Part shown: positions 6,691-13,964 of the stretch, piece by piece
How positions within the stretch are numbered: the stretch's first letter is position 1
How the letters are laid out: the number at the start of each line of letters is the position of its first letter
From: CAMYMG01 sp038259455
GTDB lineage: Bacteria > Pseudomonadota > Alphaproteobacteria > Rhizobiales > Rhizobiaceae
Reading direction: 5' to 3'
DNA: 14,185 nt
Assembly: GCA_038259455.1 (NCBI GenBank)
Contig: JBBSOT010000095.1
Span: forward strand, 1 to 14,185
Notes under the pieces: generated by a model
The model's input: only the letters and a program-made list of their open reading frames with translations
The model's database searches: none
What the model was told of the DNA's origin: nothing
Position numbers and translations under genes: made by a program

Positions 6691-7932
6691 TCAAAAATCT
6701 CCCGGCGGGTTGGCGGTGCGCCGCGCGAGCTTGATGAACGGCCGCGGCACGATTTTCGCACGCTTCATCATGCGCTCATATTTCAGTTCGCGCATGGCAT
6801 AGATCTCGACCCAGAGATTGTCGGTGACCGTGTCGCCATAGGGCCGCGACAGGCTGGCCAGCGCAATGTTGCGCTTGGCCGTCGGCGACCAGATCGCTGC
6901 GCTTACCAGGCCGACCTCCCGCGTCTTGCGATGATAGACGATGGCCTGCTCGGCAGGGATGTTTCCCTCAATCTCCAGCCCCACCAGCACATGGCGCATC
7001 GTGCCTTTGGCCCGCGCCTTTGCGATGGCGTTGTGCCCGTTGAAATGGCCCTTCTCCAGATCGACCATGAAACCCAGGCCGATCTCGTCGGGCATGCGCA
7101 CGCGGTCGGCGCGCAGGGCATGCTCGGCGGTGGAGAAATCGGCGTTGGCAACGATCAGGCCGGCTTCAAGGCGGGCCCTGTTGAGCGCCGCGTAACCGAT
7201 GGCGCGGATGCCGCGTACCTCGCCGGCCTTCCACACGCGGTCCCACAGCGAGAGCGCCAGCTTGGCAGGAACAAACAGTTCGTAGCCCAGATCACCGGTG
7301 AAGCCGGTGCGCGAAATGGTGACCTCGCCGCCTTCATGCCGAAACTCGGCAATGTCGAATACTTTGAGCTTTTCGACGCCGGCAAAGCCTGCCTCGCGCA
7401 GGATGGCAAACGAAGTCGGCCCCTGCAGCGCCAGCCCGGCGATTTCCTCGGTCTCCTCGGCAATCGCCACCTCGTAGCCGATGGCGCTGTCGAGCAACCA
7501 CGGCAGATGCCGTTCCTGGCTGCACAGTCGAAAAGTCTGCGCCGAAAGCCTAAACAGCGTGCCGTCATCGAGCACGTGGCCCTCGTCATCGCACCATGCC
7601 GTATAGTGCACCCGGCCGGGCTTCAGCTTGCGAACATCGCGCAGCGTGACGCGGTTGAGGAAAGCCTCGGAATCCTTGCCCTCAATGCGGTATTTGACCA
7701 TCGGCGAAATATCGAAAAGTGCCGCCTGGCTGCGGATGGCGAAATATTCGAGCTCTTCGTCGTAGAGCGAATGCGGCGCGCGATAGCCGGCCCAGTCGTA
7801 CCAGTCGCTGACCTGCATCAGCGCATCGATGCGCGGCTGGAACGGCGTGCCGAGACGCAGCGTGCGGAAATGGTCCTGGCGCTTGAGGCGTGCCGCCAGT
7901 GCTGCATCGGTTTTCTTGGCGGCCTTGGCCAT
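6691..7932 (-). CDS. Aminomethyltransferase family protein (GcvT/DmdA-like), likely THF-dependent
   Basis: This 413-residue protein has the T-protein fold, used by the glycine cleavage T protein, sarcosine and dimethylglycine dehydrogenases and DMSP demethylase to pass one-carbon units to tetrahydrofolate. Seen in order: SDWYDWAGYRAPHSLYDEE, AALFDISPMVKYRIEG, GHVLDDGTLFRL with Asp122/Asp123 at the position of the T-protein catalytic aspartate, ALQGPTSFAILREAG, SRTGFTGDLGYELFVPA, ALNRARLEAGLIVAN, and DEIGLGFMVDLEKGHFNG. The last blocks match the folate-binding and C-terminal barrel regions. No lipoamide partners (GcvH, GcvP) are nearby, so it is unlikely to be the housekeeping GcvT. The neighbouring flavoenzymes suggest demethylation of an N- or S-methyl compound (inference). 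The start at 7932 lies 3 bp after the previous stop, behind AAGGGA. Confidence 0.9.
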   Translation of the reverse strand: MAKAAKKTDAALAARLKRQDHFRTLRLGTPFQPRIDALMQVSDWYDWAGYRAPHSLYDEELEYFAIRSQAALFDISPMVKYRIEGKDSEAFLNRVTLRDVRKLKPGRVHYTAWCDDEGHVLDDGTLFRLSAQTFRLCSQERHLPWLLDSAIGYEVAIAEETEEIAGLALQGPTSFAILREAGFAGVEKLKVFDIAEFRHEGGEVTISRTGFTGDLGYELFVPAKLALSLWDRVWKAGEVRGIRAIGYAALNRARLEAGLIVANADFSTAEHALRADRVRMPDEIGLGFMVDLEKGHFNGHNAIAKARAKGTMRHVLVGLEIEGNIPAEQAIVYHRKTREVGLVSAAIWSPTAKRNIALASLSRPYGDTVTDNLWVEIYAMRELKYERMMKRAKIVPRPFIKLARRTANPPGDF

Positions 7933-7935
7933 GAC

Positions 7936-9501
7936 CTATCCCTTCATCGCGATGATGCGCCGCGCTGCGTTCATGCCGGGCGCTCCCGAGACCCCGCCGC
8001 CCGGATGCGAACCGGCGCCGCACAGATAGAGGCCGGCAACAGGGGTGTCGTAGCCATCTGCGCCAAAGACAGGACGTGACATGAGCATCTGGTCGGCCTG
8101 CAACTCGCCATGGTGCCAATGGCCACCGGGCATGCGGTAGCGGCTCTCGATATCGGCAGGCGTCAGCAGCTCGGCATGACGGACGCTCTTGCCGATGCCG
8201 GGTGCGAACTTTTCGAGTTGTGCCAGAATGGCTTTCTGGAATTTCGGCTTGCCCTTGGTCCATCCTTCCTTCAGCGCATAGGGCGCATACTGCACGACCG
8301 CCGACAGCACGCATCCGCCGTCAGGCGCGAGCGACGGATCGGCGAGGCTCGGCAGCGTGATCTCCATCACCGGCTCGGGCGAGAATTCGCCGTATTTCGA
8401 AGGATTGAAGGCGCGCTCGACATGGTTGGTTGACGGCGCAATCACCAGACGCCCTCTATGCCCGGCGGCATCGACGCCTGGGAACTCTGGCGGCCGGTCC
8501 AGCGCCAGATGCAGCTTGGCAGCGTCGCCCTTCATGCGGATATGGCTGACCTTGCGCACGAAGCCGGTGTCGAGATCGCGCGGCCCGACCAGGTCGAGAA
8601 AGGTCGTTGCCGGGTTGACGCCGGAGACTATTGTCGCCGCACGCAGCGCCTCGCCGCCGGCAAGCACGACGCCAACAGCGCGGCCTTTTTCGACCATGAT
8701 CTTTTCGACGACAGCGTCCGTGCGGATGGCAACGCCAGCAGCGCGGGCGGCGGATTGAATGGCCGCGACAACCGAGCCCATCCCGCCCTTGGGAACCATC
8801 TGTGCGCCGGACATGCCACCGGTCTCGCCGGCAAGCCGATAGTAAAGCCCGAGCAGCGAGGTCGGCGAGCGCGGACCGAGGTGGCTGCCGAGTGTCGCAT
8901 CGAAGGCAAGCAGGCCCTTCAGCCGGTCGTCCTCGAGTTGCTCATCGAGCAGGTCGGCGACATTCATCAGGATCACACGCAGGAAGTCGCGCATGTCTTC
9001 CTTGCCGAGCCGCTTCAGCGCCAGCGCCACCTGGCCGAGCGCCAGCGTCTCGCCGAGCGCCATGCCGTTGAGGTCTGGCGGCCGCCGCGAAAGCATCGGC
9101 TTCAGGATACCGGCATAGCGAAACAGTTGCGCGCGCAATTCCTGACAGGCCGCCTGTTCGGCGACAGAGGCGCCAACCAGCACCTCGCCATAGGCGCCGC
9201 GCATCGTCAGCGGTTCGCCCTTTTCCGACAGCGCGGTGGATGGCACGCCGCCACCGGTCAGCGCCTGCAGGCCGTGCTTTTCGAGATCGAGCGCGGCGAC
9301 AACCTCCGGGTGGAGCCGGTTCAGCACATGGGCAACTGATGACACGCGAAAGCCTGGTGCAAATTCCTCGCTGCGCGCCGCACCCCCAGTTTCAGACGCC
9401 GCTTCCAGAAGCGTTACCTTGCGGCCCGACCTGGCGAGCAGGGCGGCGCAGACCAGCCCGTTGTGGCCGCCGCCGATGACGATTGCGTCAGATGACGTCA
9501 T
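7936..9501 (-). CDS. NAD(P)/FAD-dependent oxidoreductase, PYROXD2/phytoene-desaturase-like (second copy)
   Basis: This 521-residue FAD-binding protein belongs to the amine oxidase/phytoene desaturase superfamily. The dinucleotide-binding motif IVIGGGHNGLVCAALL (Gly10, Gly12, Gly15) lies at the very N-terminus and is followed by VTLLEAASETGGAARS. A C-terminal FAD-contact block reads GLYLCGAGSHPGGGVSGAPG. These two ends are typical of the PYROXD2 group, whose substrates are mostly unknown. Carotenoid synthesis is unlikely because no crtB or crtE genes are near. It is a clear paralogue of the adjacent upstream gene, sharing both ends and a central LGPxSP and PKGGMG/ARGGMG region. Its start overlaps the end of that gene by 14 bp, and the aminomethyltransferase gene follows 3 bp after its stop. 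Stepwise oxidation of a common substrate or a two-subunit enzyme are both possible (inference). Confidence 0.9.
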   Translation of the reverse strand: MTSSDAIVIGGGHNGLVCAALLARSGRKVTLLEAASETGGAARSEEFAPGFRVSSVAHVLNRLHPEVVAALDLEKHGLQALTGGGVPSTALSEKGEPLTMRGAYGEVLVGASVAEQAACQELRAQLFRYAGILKPMLSRRPPDLNGMALGETLALGQVALALKRLGKEDMRDFLRVILMNVADLLDEQLEDDRLKGLLAFDATLGSHLGPRSPTSLLGLYYRLAGETGGMSGAQMVPKGGMGSVVAAIQSAARAAGVAIRTDAVVEKIMVEKGRAVGVVLAGGEALRAATIVSGVNPATTFLDLVGPRDLDTGFVRKVSHIRMKGDAAKLHLALDRPPEFPGVDAAGHRGRLVIAPSTNHVERAFNPSKYGEFSPEPVMEITLPSLADPSLAPDGGCVLSAVVQYAPYALKEGWTKGKPKFQKAILAQLEKFAPGIGKSVRHAELLTPADIESRYRMPGGHWHHGELQADQMLMSRPVFGADGYDTPVAGLYLCGAGSHPGGGVSGAPGMNAARRIIAMKG

Positions 9502-11107
9502 GGGCCGGGCTCATGTGCTTGGATGAATGCTTCAGGTCCCGCAGGATTTCGACAGCGGCGTTGCGCCCGGGCGCGCCCATGACACCGCCGCCAGGATGCG
9601 TGGACGAGCCGCAAATGTAGAGGCCGTCGACGGGCGAGCGATATTGCGCATAACCTGGCACCGGCCGGTTGAACAGCAACTGGTCGAACGTCAGCTCACC
9701 CTGGAAGATGTTGCCTTCGGTCAGGCCAACCTCGGCTTCGAGTTCGCGTGGCGTTCGCACTTCCATGTGAACGATGCGGTCGCGAAAGCCCGGTGAGTAA
9801 TCGGCGATCTGTGAGATCACGGTCTCGGCAAACGCGTCGCGATCGGCGTCGGTCCAGTCGCGCCCTTCCACCTTGGGCGGGCAATACTGAACGAAGCAGC
9901 TCATGAAATGCTTGCCGGGCGGCGCCATGGTCGGGTCGAGGGTCGTCGGGATCATCATGTCGAGAAATGGATCGGCCGACCATTTGCCGGCTTTCCAGTC
10001 GTCATAGGCGCGGTCCATGCGCTCGACGGAATCGGTGAAGTGAAGGTCGCCGCGGATCGACGGCGAGCCTTTGGGAAGCGCCGGGAACTCTGGCAGCGAA
10101 TCCAGCGCGATGTTGACCTTGCCGGACGATCCGCGGATCTTGAAGTTCTTCACCCGGCGCAGGAAGATGTCAGGCAGTTCCTTTTCCTCGACCAGCTTCA
10201 GGAATGTGCGCTTCACGTCGGCGTTGGAGACGACAAGCTTGCCCTTAACTTCCTCGCCGCCTTCAAGAACAACGCCTGTCGCCTTGCCATTTCTGACCAG
10301 CACCTGGTCGACCGATGCGCCGGTTCGAATCGTGCCGCCCGATGCCTCGAAGCTTGCGGCAAGCGCCTTGGTGACGGCGCCCATGCCGCCGCGCGCATAA
10401 CCCCAGGCGCCGACCGAGCCATCGACCTCGCCCATATAGTGGTGCAGCAGCACATAGGCGGTGCCCGGCGACATCGGTCCGAGCGCAGTACCGATAATGC
10501 CCGAGATCGAGAAATTCGCCTTGATGACATCTGTCTCGAAATACTCGTCGAGAAACTCCGAGATCGACATCGTCCAGAAGCGCAGGGTCTGCGCCATTTC
10601 GGCGGCACCAAGGCCCGAGAACTTCTTGCCCAGATAAAGCAGTTCGCCAAGGTCGCGCGGGCGCATGCTTGTGGGATCGGGTGCGGTGCGCATCAAGAGC
10701 GGCTGGATGAAGCGGCACTGCCTGGTGACGTCGCGGGCATAGCGGTCATAGGCCTCGGCATCGCGTGCCGAGAAACGCGCGAACTCGCGGCGATGCGCGT
10801 GATGATCGCGGTAGTTGGCAAGGTAGTCGCCGTCCTGCGTGAACACCGCACCGCCCTCATAGGCGATGACCTGCAATCCGAAACGCGGCAGTTCGAGATC
10901 GCGCATGATTTCCGGACGAAACAGCGAACAGACATAGGAACAGTTGGAATAGAGGAAGCCCGGCGCAAGCGAGCGGCTGACCGCCGCGCCGCCGACCCAG
11001 TCATTCTTCTCGAGCACCAGCACGTCGAGGCCGGCGCGCTGCAGGTAGCACGCATTGACCAGGCCGTTGTGCCCGCCGCCGATGATGATGGCGTCCCAGT
11101 TCTTCAT
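9488..11107 (-). CDS. NAD(P)/FAD-dependent oxidoreductase, PYROXD2/phytoene-desaturase-like (first copy)
   Basis: This 539-residue flavoprotein is the first gene of the leftward unit of the second locus. It starts MKNWDAIIIGGGHNGLVNAC, with the FAD Rossmann glycines at residues 10, 12 and 15, then LVLEKNDWVGGAAVSRSLAP and YSNCSYVCSLF. Further on are GALGP-like and ARGGMGAVTKAL blocks, and the C-terminal FAD block GLYICGSSTHPGGGVMGAPG. The start at 11107 was chosen because the fold begins there; the frame continues 22 codons further but those residues do not look like this family. The gene overlaps the next paralogue by 14 bp, suggesting coupled translation. It is divergent from the methyltransferase gene, with the 22-bp inverted repeat between them, so it is probably controlled by the BetI-like repressor (inference). 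The substrate is unknown. Confidence 0.9.
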   Translation of the reverse strand: MKNWDAIIIGGGHNGLVNACYLQRAGLDVLVLEKNDWVGGAAVSRSLAPGFLYSNCSYVCSLFRPEIMRDLELPRFGLQVIAYEGGAVFTQDGDYLANYRDHHAHRREFARFSARDAEAYDRYARDVTRQCRFIQPLLMRTAPDPTSMRPRDLGELLYLGKKFSGLGAAEMAQTLRFWTMSISEFLDEYFETDVIKANFSISGIIGTALGPMSPGTAYVLLHHYMGEVDGSVGAWGYARGGMGAVTKALAASFEASGGTIRTGASVDQVLVRNGKATGVVLEGGEEVKGKLVVSNADVKRTFLKLVEEKELPDIFLRRVKNFKIRGSSGKVNIALDSLPEFPALPKGSPSIRGDLHFTDSVERMDRAYDDWKAGKWSADPFLDMMIPTTLDPTMAPPGKHFMSCFVQYCPPKVEGRDWTDADRDAFAETVISQIADYSPGFRDRIVHMEVRTPRELEAEVGLTEGNIFQGELTFDQLLFNRPVPGYAQYRSPVDGLYICGSSTHPGGGVMGAPGRNAAVEILRDLKHSSKHMSPAHDVI

Positions 11108-11254
11108 TGGTTTGCCGTTCCGTCCTGCCCGTTCAGTGACTGTCGCGACCCCACTCGCAGGCCATTCAAACAACCCGGCTGCCTGCCAACCGGCAGGGCA
11201 AGTCGTGTTGCGATGCCCGCAAATCTGGCACGACGCTGCCTCGCATGTCCAGCC

Positions 11255-11276
11255 TTATTGAATGAATGTTCAACAA
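11255..11276. promoter_or_regulatory. 22-bp inverted repeat, likely operator of the BetI-like TetR repressor
   Basis: TTATTGAA (11255-11262) and TTCAACAA (11269-11276) are inverted arms matching at 7 of 8 positions, with a 6-base centre. Nested inside is TGAATGTTCA, also near-palindromic and close to the TTGAA/TTCAA half-sites I recall for BetI-type regulators. Size and symmetry suit a TetR dimer. It is the most striking symmetry I noticed in the divergent gap 11108-11336, between the FAD oxidoreductase and methyltransferase transcripts. A weak minus-strand promoter (TTGATT, 17 bases, ATAAGG; 11281 to 11253) lies across it. The symmetry is seen; the assignment to the TetR protein encoded at 12148 is inferred. 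Confidence 0.6.
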
Positions 11277-11336
11277 ATCAAGTTGCAATTTCGTCAGGAA
11301 GCGTTAGGCTTTGGCCATCCTTCACCGTACGGAAAA

Positions 11337-12146
11337 ATGTCCACGATGATCGAAACGGCTGATGCCGAACCCGAATATGACAATACCGCCATACGCTTCC
11401 TCGAGGCGCTCTGGGGCGAAGGATACCTCTCGCCTGGCGGACCTGACGAAGTCGACCGCATCGTCGAAAACCTTGAACTGTCCGGCAAGTCGCTTCTCGA
11501 CATTGGCTGTGGCGCCGGCGGCATCACATTGCATCTGTTGGAAAAACACGATCTGGCCCGCGCCACCGGCTTCGATGTCGAAGGACCGGTCATCGAGGCC
11601 GCCCGTCTGAGAGCTGCCGAACGCGGCCTGTCGGGCCGCGCAACGTTCATCCAGGCACCGCCTGGACCGCTGCCCTTTGCAGACGCTTCGTTTGACGTCG
11701 TCTTCTCGAAGGATGCACTGCTGCATGTCCCCGACAAGGAGGCGCTGTTTGCCGAAATCTTTCGTGTCCTGGTCCCCGGCGGGGTGTTTGCCGCCAGCAA
11801 CTGGATGATTGGACACGACCACGAACCTACGCCGGAAATGCAGGCCTATATCGCCGCCGAAGGCCTGAGCTTTGCCATGGCGTCACCGGATCGCTACCGG
11901 CTGGCGATGCTTCGCGCCGGCTTCGAGGACATCACCGTCAGGGATCGCAATCCCTGGTACCGTGAGGTCGCGCGCGAAGACCTCGCGCGGCTCAGGGGAC
12001 CGCTTTATGGCGCCGTCTCCGAGGCCGTCGGCAGCGCCTATGTCGACAAGAACATCCACACGTGGGAGGCCATGCAGAAGGTGCTTGACAGCGGCGAGCA
12101 CCGGCCCACCCATCTGCGCGGATGGAAACCGGCCGAGAACCAATAG
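11337..12146 (+). CDS. Class I SAM-dependent methyltransferase (small-molecule N-methyltransferase-like)
   Basis: This 269-residue Rossmann-fold methyltransferase has motif I LLDIGCGAGGIT (Asp55-Ile-Gly57-Cys-Gly59), the motif II acidic residue in ATGFDVEG, motif post-I/IV FDVVFSKDALLHVPDKEALF, and a motif V-like FRVLVPGGVFAASNW. The pattern around SKDALLHVPDK resembles phosphoethanolamine and glycine-type N-methyltransferases, so the acceptor may be an amine (inference). ATG 11337 is preferred. An upstream ATG at 11262 falls inside the operator repeat, and ATG 11346 is an alternative. None has a strong ribosome-binding site. It is the first gene of the rightward unit and is followed after 1 bp by the TetR-family gene. 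It could methylate the pathway substrate, detoxify it, or make a signal; the sequence does not tell which. Confidence 0.85.
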   Translation: MSTMIETADAEPEYDNTAIRFLEALWGEGYLSPGGPDEVDRIVENLELSGKSLLDIGCGAGGITLHLLEKHDLARATGFDVEGPVIEAARLRAAERGLSGRATFIQAPPGPLPFADASFDVVFSKDALLHVPDKEALFAEIFRVLVPGGVFAASNWMIGHDHEPTPEMQAYIAAEGLSFAMASPDRYRLAMLRAGFEDITVRDRNPWYREVAREDLARLRGPLYGAVSEAVGSAYVDKNIHTWEAMQKVLDSGEHRPTHLRGWKPAENQ

Positions 12147-12147
12147 G

Positions 12148-12855
12148 ATGTCGAGCATGGCGGCAACGATGAAGAAGACCGAAAGCCTTGCAGGCGCGGA
12201 CCTGCCCGGCGAGGGCGAGAAGCGGGGTCGCAAGGCTTCCAAGGAAGTGCGCCGCCATCAGCTCATCGAGGCAACGATCGACTCGCTTGCCAAGCGCGGC
12301 TTTTCTGAAACCACCATGGCCGATGTTGCCGACGGCGCCGGCCTTTCGCGGGGCATCGTCAATTTTCATTTCGAGAGCAAGGAAAAGCTGCTCGTCGCCA
12401 CACTGAAGCACATGGCTGATGAATATTCAGCGCACTGGCGCGCCGCCTACCAGAAGGCTGGCGACGACCCGGCCCGTCAGATCGCGATGCTGGTTGCCGC
12501 CGATTTCGATCGCTCGATCTGCAACAGGCGCAAGCTCGCCGCCTGGTGCGCATTCTGGGGAGAGGCCAAGTCGCGCCCGACCTATCAGGAGCTGTGCGGC
12601 GCACGTGACGAGGCCTATCAGAACGTGTTTGTCGAGATCTGCGCCCGGCTGAAGACCGACAGCGGATACGACTATGCCGCATACGAGACCGCCGCCGGGC
12701 TGTGCGCCATGCTCGAAGGACTGTGGCTGCGTCTGATGATGGGCACCGAAGGCATGACACGCGAATCCGCGCATCAGGTCGCCCGCGAATATCTCGCTTG
12801 CGTTTTCCCGAAGCAGTTTTCGAGAGAACGTTCCGGCGGAAACGCCATCGCATGA
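12148..12855 (+). CDS. TetR/AcrR family transcriptional regulator, BetI-like
   Basis: This 235-residue repressor has an N-terminal TetR helix-turn-helix at about residues 36-82 (RRHQLIEATIDSLAKRGF, then TMADVADGAGLSRGIVNFHF and SKEKLL). The ligand domain has KLAAWCAFWGEAKSRPTYQE and AMLEGLWLRLMMG, which closely resemble the corresponding parts of the choline-responsive repressor BetI. About 30 extra residues, rich in charged amino acids, precede the fold. Starts at ATG 12157 or 12169 are possible alternatives to 12148. betA and betB are absent here, so a ligand other than choline, perhaps another methylated amine, is likely (inference). It lies 1 bp after the methyltransferase gene and overlaps the short frame leading to the binding-protein gene as ATGA. 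It probably represses both arms through the repeat at 11255-11276. Confidence 0.9.
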   Translation: MSSMAATMKKTESLAGADLPGEGEKRGRKASKEVRRHQLIEATIDSLAKRGFSETTMADVADGAGLSRGIVNFHFESKEKLLVATLKHMADEYSAHWRAAYQKAGDDPARQIAMLVAADFDRSICNRRKLAAWCAFWGEAKSRPTYQELCGARDEAYQNVFVEICARLKTDSGYDYAAYETAAGLCAMLEGLWLRLMMGTEGMTRESAHQVAREYLACVFPKQFSRERSGGNAIA

Positions 12856-12870
12856 AGATCAATCAGAACA

Positions 12871-12876
12871 AGGGGA
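12871..12876 (+). promoter_or_regulatory. Ribosome-binding site that fixes the start of the ABC binding protein
   Basis: AGGGGA at 12871-12876 lies 5 bases before ATG 12882. An in-frame ATG ten codons upstream (12852) overlaps the TetR stop as ATGA but would place a polar KINQNKGN stretch before the signal peptide. The ribosome-binding site therefore favours 12882. Confidence 0.6.
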
Positions 12877-12881
12877 ATATC

Positions 12882-13964
12882 ATGACAAGAACCACCAGAC
12901 GTCTAAGCATAACGATTGGCCTGGCACTGGCGCTTTCCGCGTCGGCCGCCGCGATTGCGGCAGCTGAGGACAAGGACCTGATCATTTTTGACTGGTCCGG
13001 CTACGAAGACCCGGCCTTTCACCCGGGCTATGTCGAGAAGGGCGGCCAGTCGCCGACCTTCACCTTCTTCGGCGACGAGGACGAGGCCTTCCAGAAGATC
13101 CGCTCCGGCTTCAAGACCGATCTCGCCCACCCATGCTCGCAAAGCGTGGTGAAGTGGCGTGAGGCCGGTTTGCTGCAGCCGCTCGATACCTCGAAGATCA
13201 ACGCCTGGAACGATCTCAACCCGGGCATCATGAAGATGAAGGATCTCGCAACCTCTGCCGACGGCACGGCCTGGTTCATGCCATGGGATTGGGGCAACAC
13301 GCTCGTCACCTACAACTCCGAAAAGGTTGACGAGGCCGACATCAGCTCGCTGAAGGCGTTCGCCGATCCGAAGTTCAAGGACCGCGTCGCGATCGGTGAC
13401 AGTGTCGACGATGCCTATGCCTTGGCTTCGCTTGCCATCGGCCTGACCGACTGGGCCGAGATGACCGATGCGCAGTTCGAAGAGGCCTCGGCCTTCCTTC
13501 GCGAGGTCCACAAGAACGTTCGCATCTACTGGTCCGACACGACCGAAATCGTGCAGGCGCTGAGCGGCGGCGAAGTCGATCTCGCCTGGGCTTGGAACGA
13601 CGCAGCAGTCCAGTCGGCTCTGGCGGGCGCACCAATCAAGGCCAAGCGCGACACCAAGGAAGGCCTGTCTACCTGGGTTTGCGGCTATGTTCGCCTCAAG
13701 GATGCGCCGGGCAGCGAGGAAAAGGCCTATGACTTCCTGAACGCCATCAACGCGCCGGAAGTCGCTTCCTATCTCGTCTCCGACTGGGGCTATGGCCATG
13801 CTGACGCCAAGAGCATGGCGACCGTCGATCCGGAAATCGTCGAGTCTCAGGGCTACGGCGATGTCGACAAGTTCGTCGACAAGACGCTGTTCCAGTCGCC
13901 GGTGCCAGCCGAGCTGAAGCAGAAGATGATCGCCGAGTTCGAGAAGATCAAGGCCGGCTATTGA
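12882..13964 (+). CDS. ABC transporter periplasmic substrate-binding protein, spermidine/putrescine (PotD/PotF)-like
   Basis: This 360-residue periplasmic protein captures ligand for an ABC importer. It has a Sec signal peptide (TRRLS, hydrophobic core IGLALALSASAAAIAAA, cleavage near residue 28). The mature protein begins EDKDLIIFDWSGYEDP, typical of the PotD/PotF cluster. Other family features are TFTFFGDEDEAFQKIRSGF, VKWREAGLLQPLD, TAWFMPWDWGNTLVTYNS, VDLAWAWNDA and the C-terminal VPAELKQKM. Aromatic-rich segments such as FMPWDWG and WAWND fit binding of cationic amines, but the ligand is not certain. It sits behind its likely regulator gene. The next gene starts inside its stop codon (TTGA). 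The permease and ATPase genes are not in the window and may lie further right. Confidence 0.9.
   Translation: MTRTTRRLSITIGLALALSASAAAIAAAEDKDLIIFDWSGYEDPAFHPGYVEKGGQSPTFTFFGDEDEAFQKIRSGFKTDLAHPCSQSVVKWREAGLLQPLDTSKINAWNDLNPGIMKMKDLATSADGTAWFMPWDWGNTLVTYNSEKVDEADISSLKAFADPKFKDRVAIGDSVDDAYALASLAIGLTDWAEMTDAQFEEASAFLREVHKNVRIYWSDTTEIVQALSGGEVDLAWAWNDAAVQSALAGAPIKAKRDTKEGLSTWVCGYVRLKDAPGSEEKAYDFLNAINAPEVASYLVSDWGYGHADAKSMATVDPEIVESQGYGDVDKFVDKTLFQSPVPAELKQKMIAEFEKIKAGY

Noticed and set aside
6931..8079. Plus-strand open frame of about 382 codons opposite the aminomethyltransferase-like gene
   Set aside because: No family motifs, and it crosses the boundary of two genes that are well supported on the minus strand.
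7936..11107. Carotenoid biosynthesis by the two phytoene-desaturase-like proteins
   Set aside because: No crtB, crtE or crtY-like gene is present, and the end motifs match the PYROXD2-like group beside amine-related genes.
11108..11173. 22-codon N-terminal extension of the first FAD oxidoreductase
   Set aside because: It adds residues ahead of a FAD motif that normally sits at the very N-terminus, and MKNWD at 11107 fits the family.
9908..11362. Long plus-strand open frame of about 484 codons opposite the first FAD oxidoreductase
   Set aside because: It is antisense to a gene with clear FAD motifs, its translation has no recognisable domain and is rich in Arg, Ala and His as GC-rich shadow frames are, and it runs through the divergent promoter gap.
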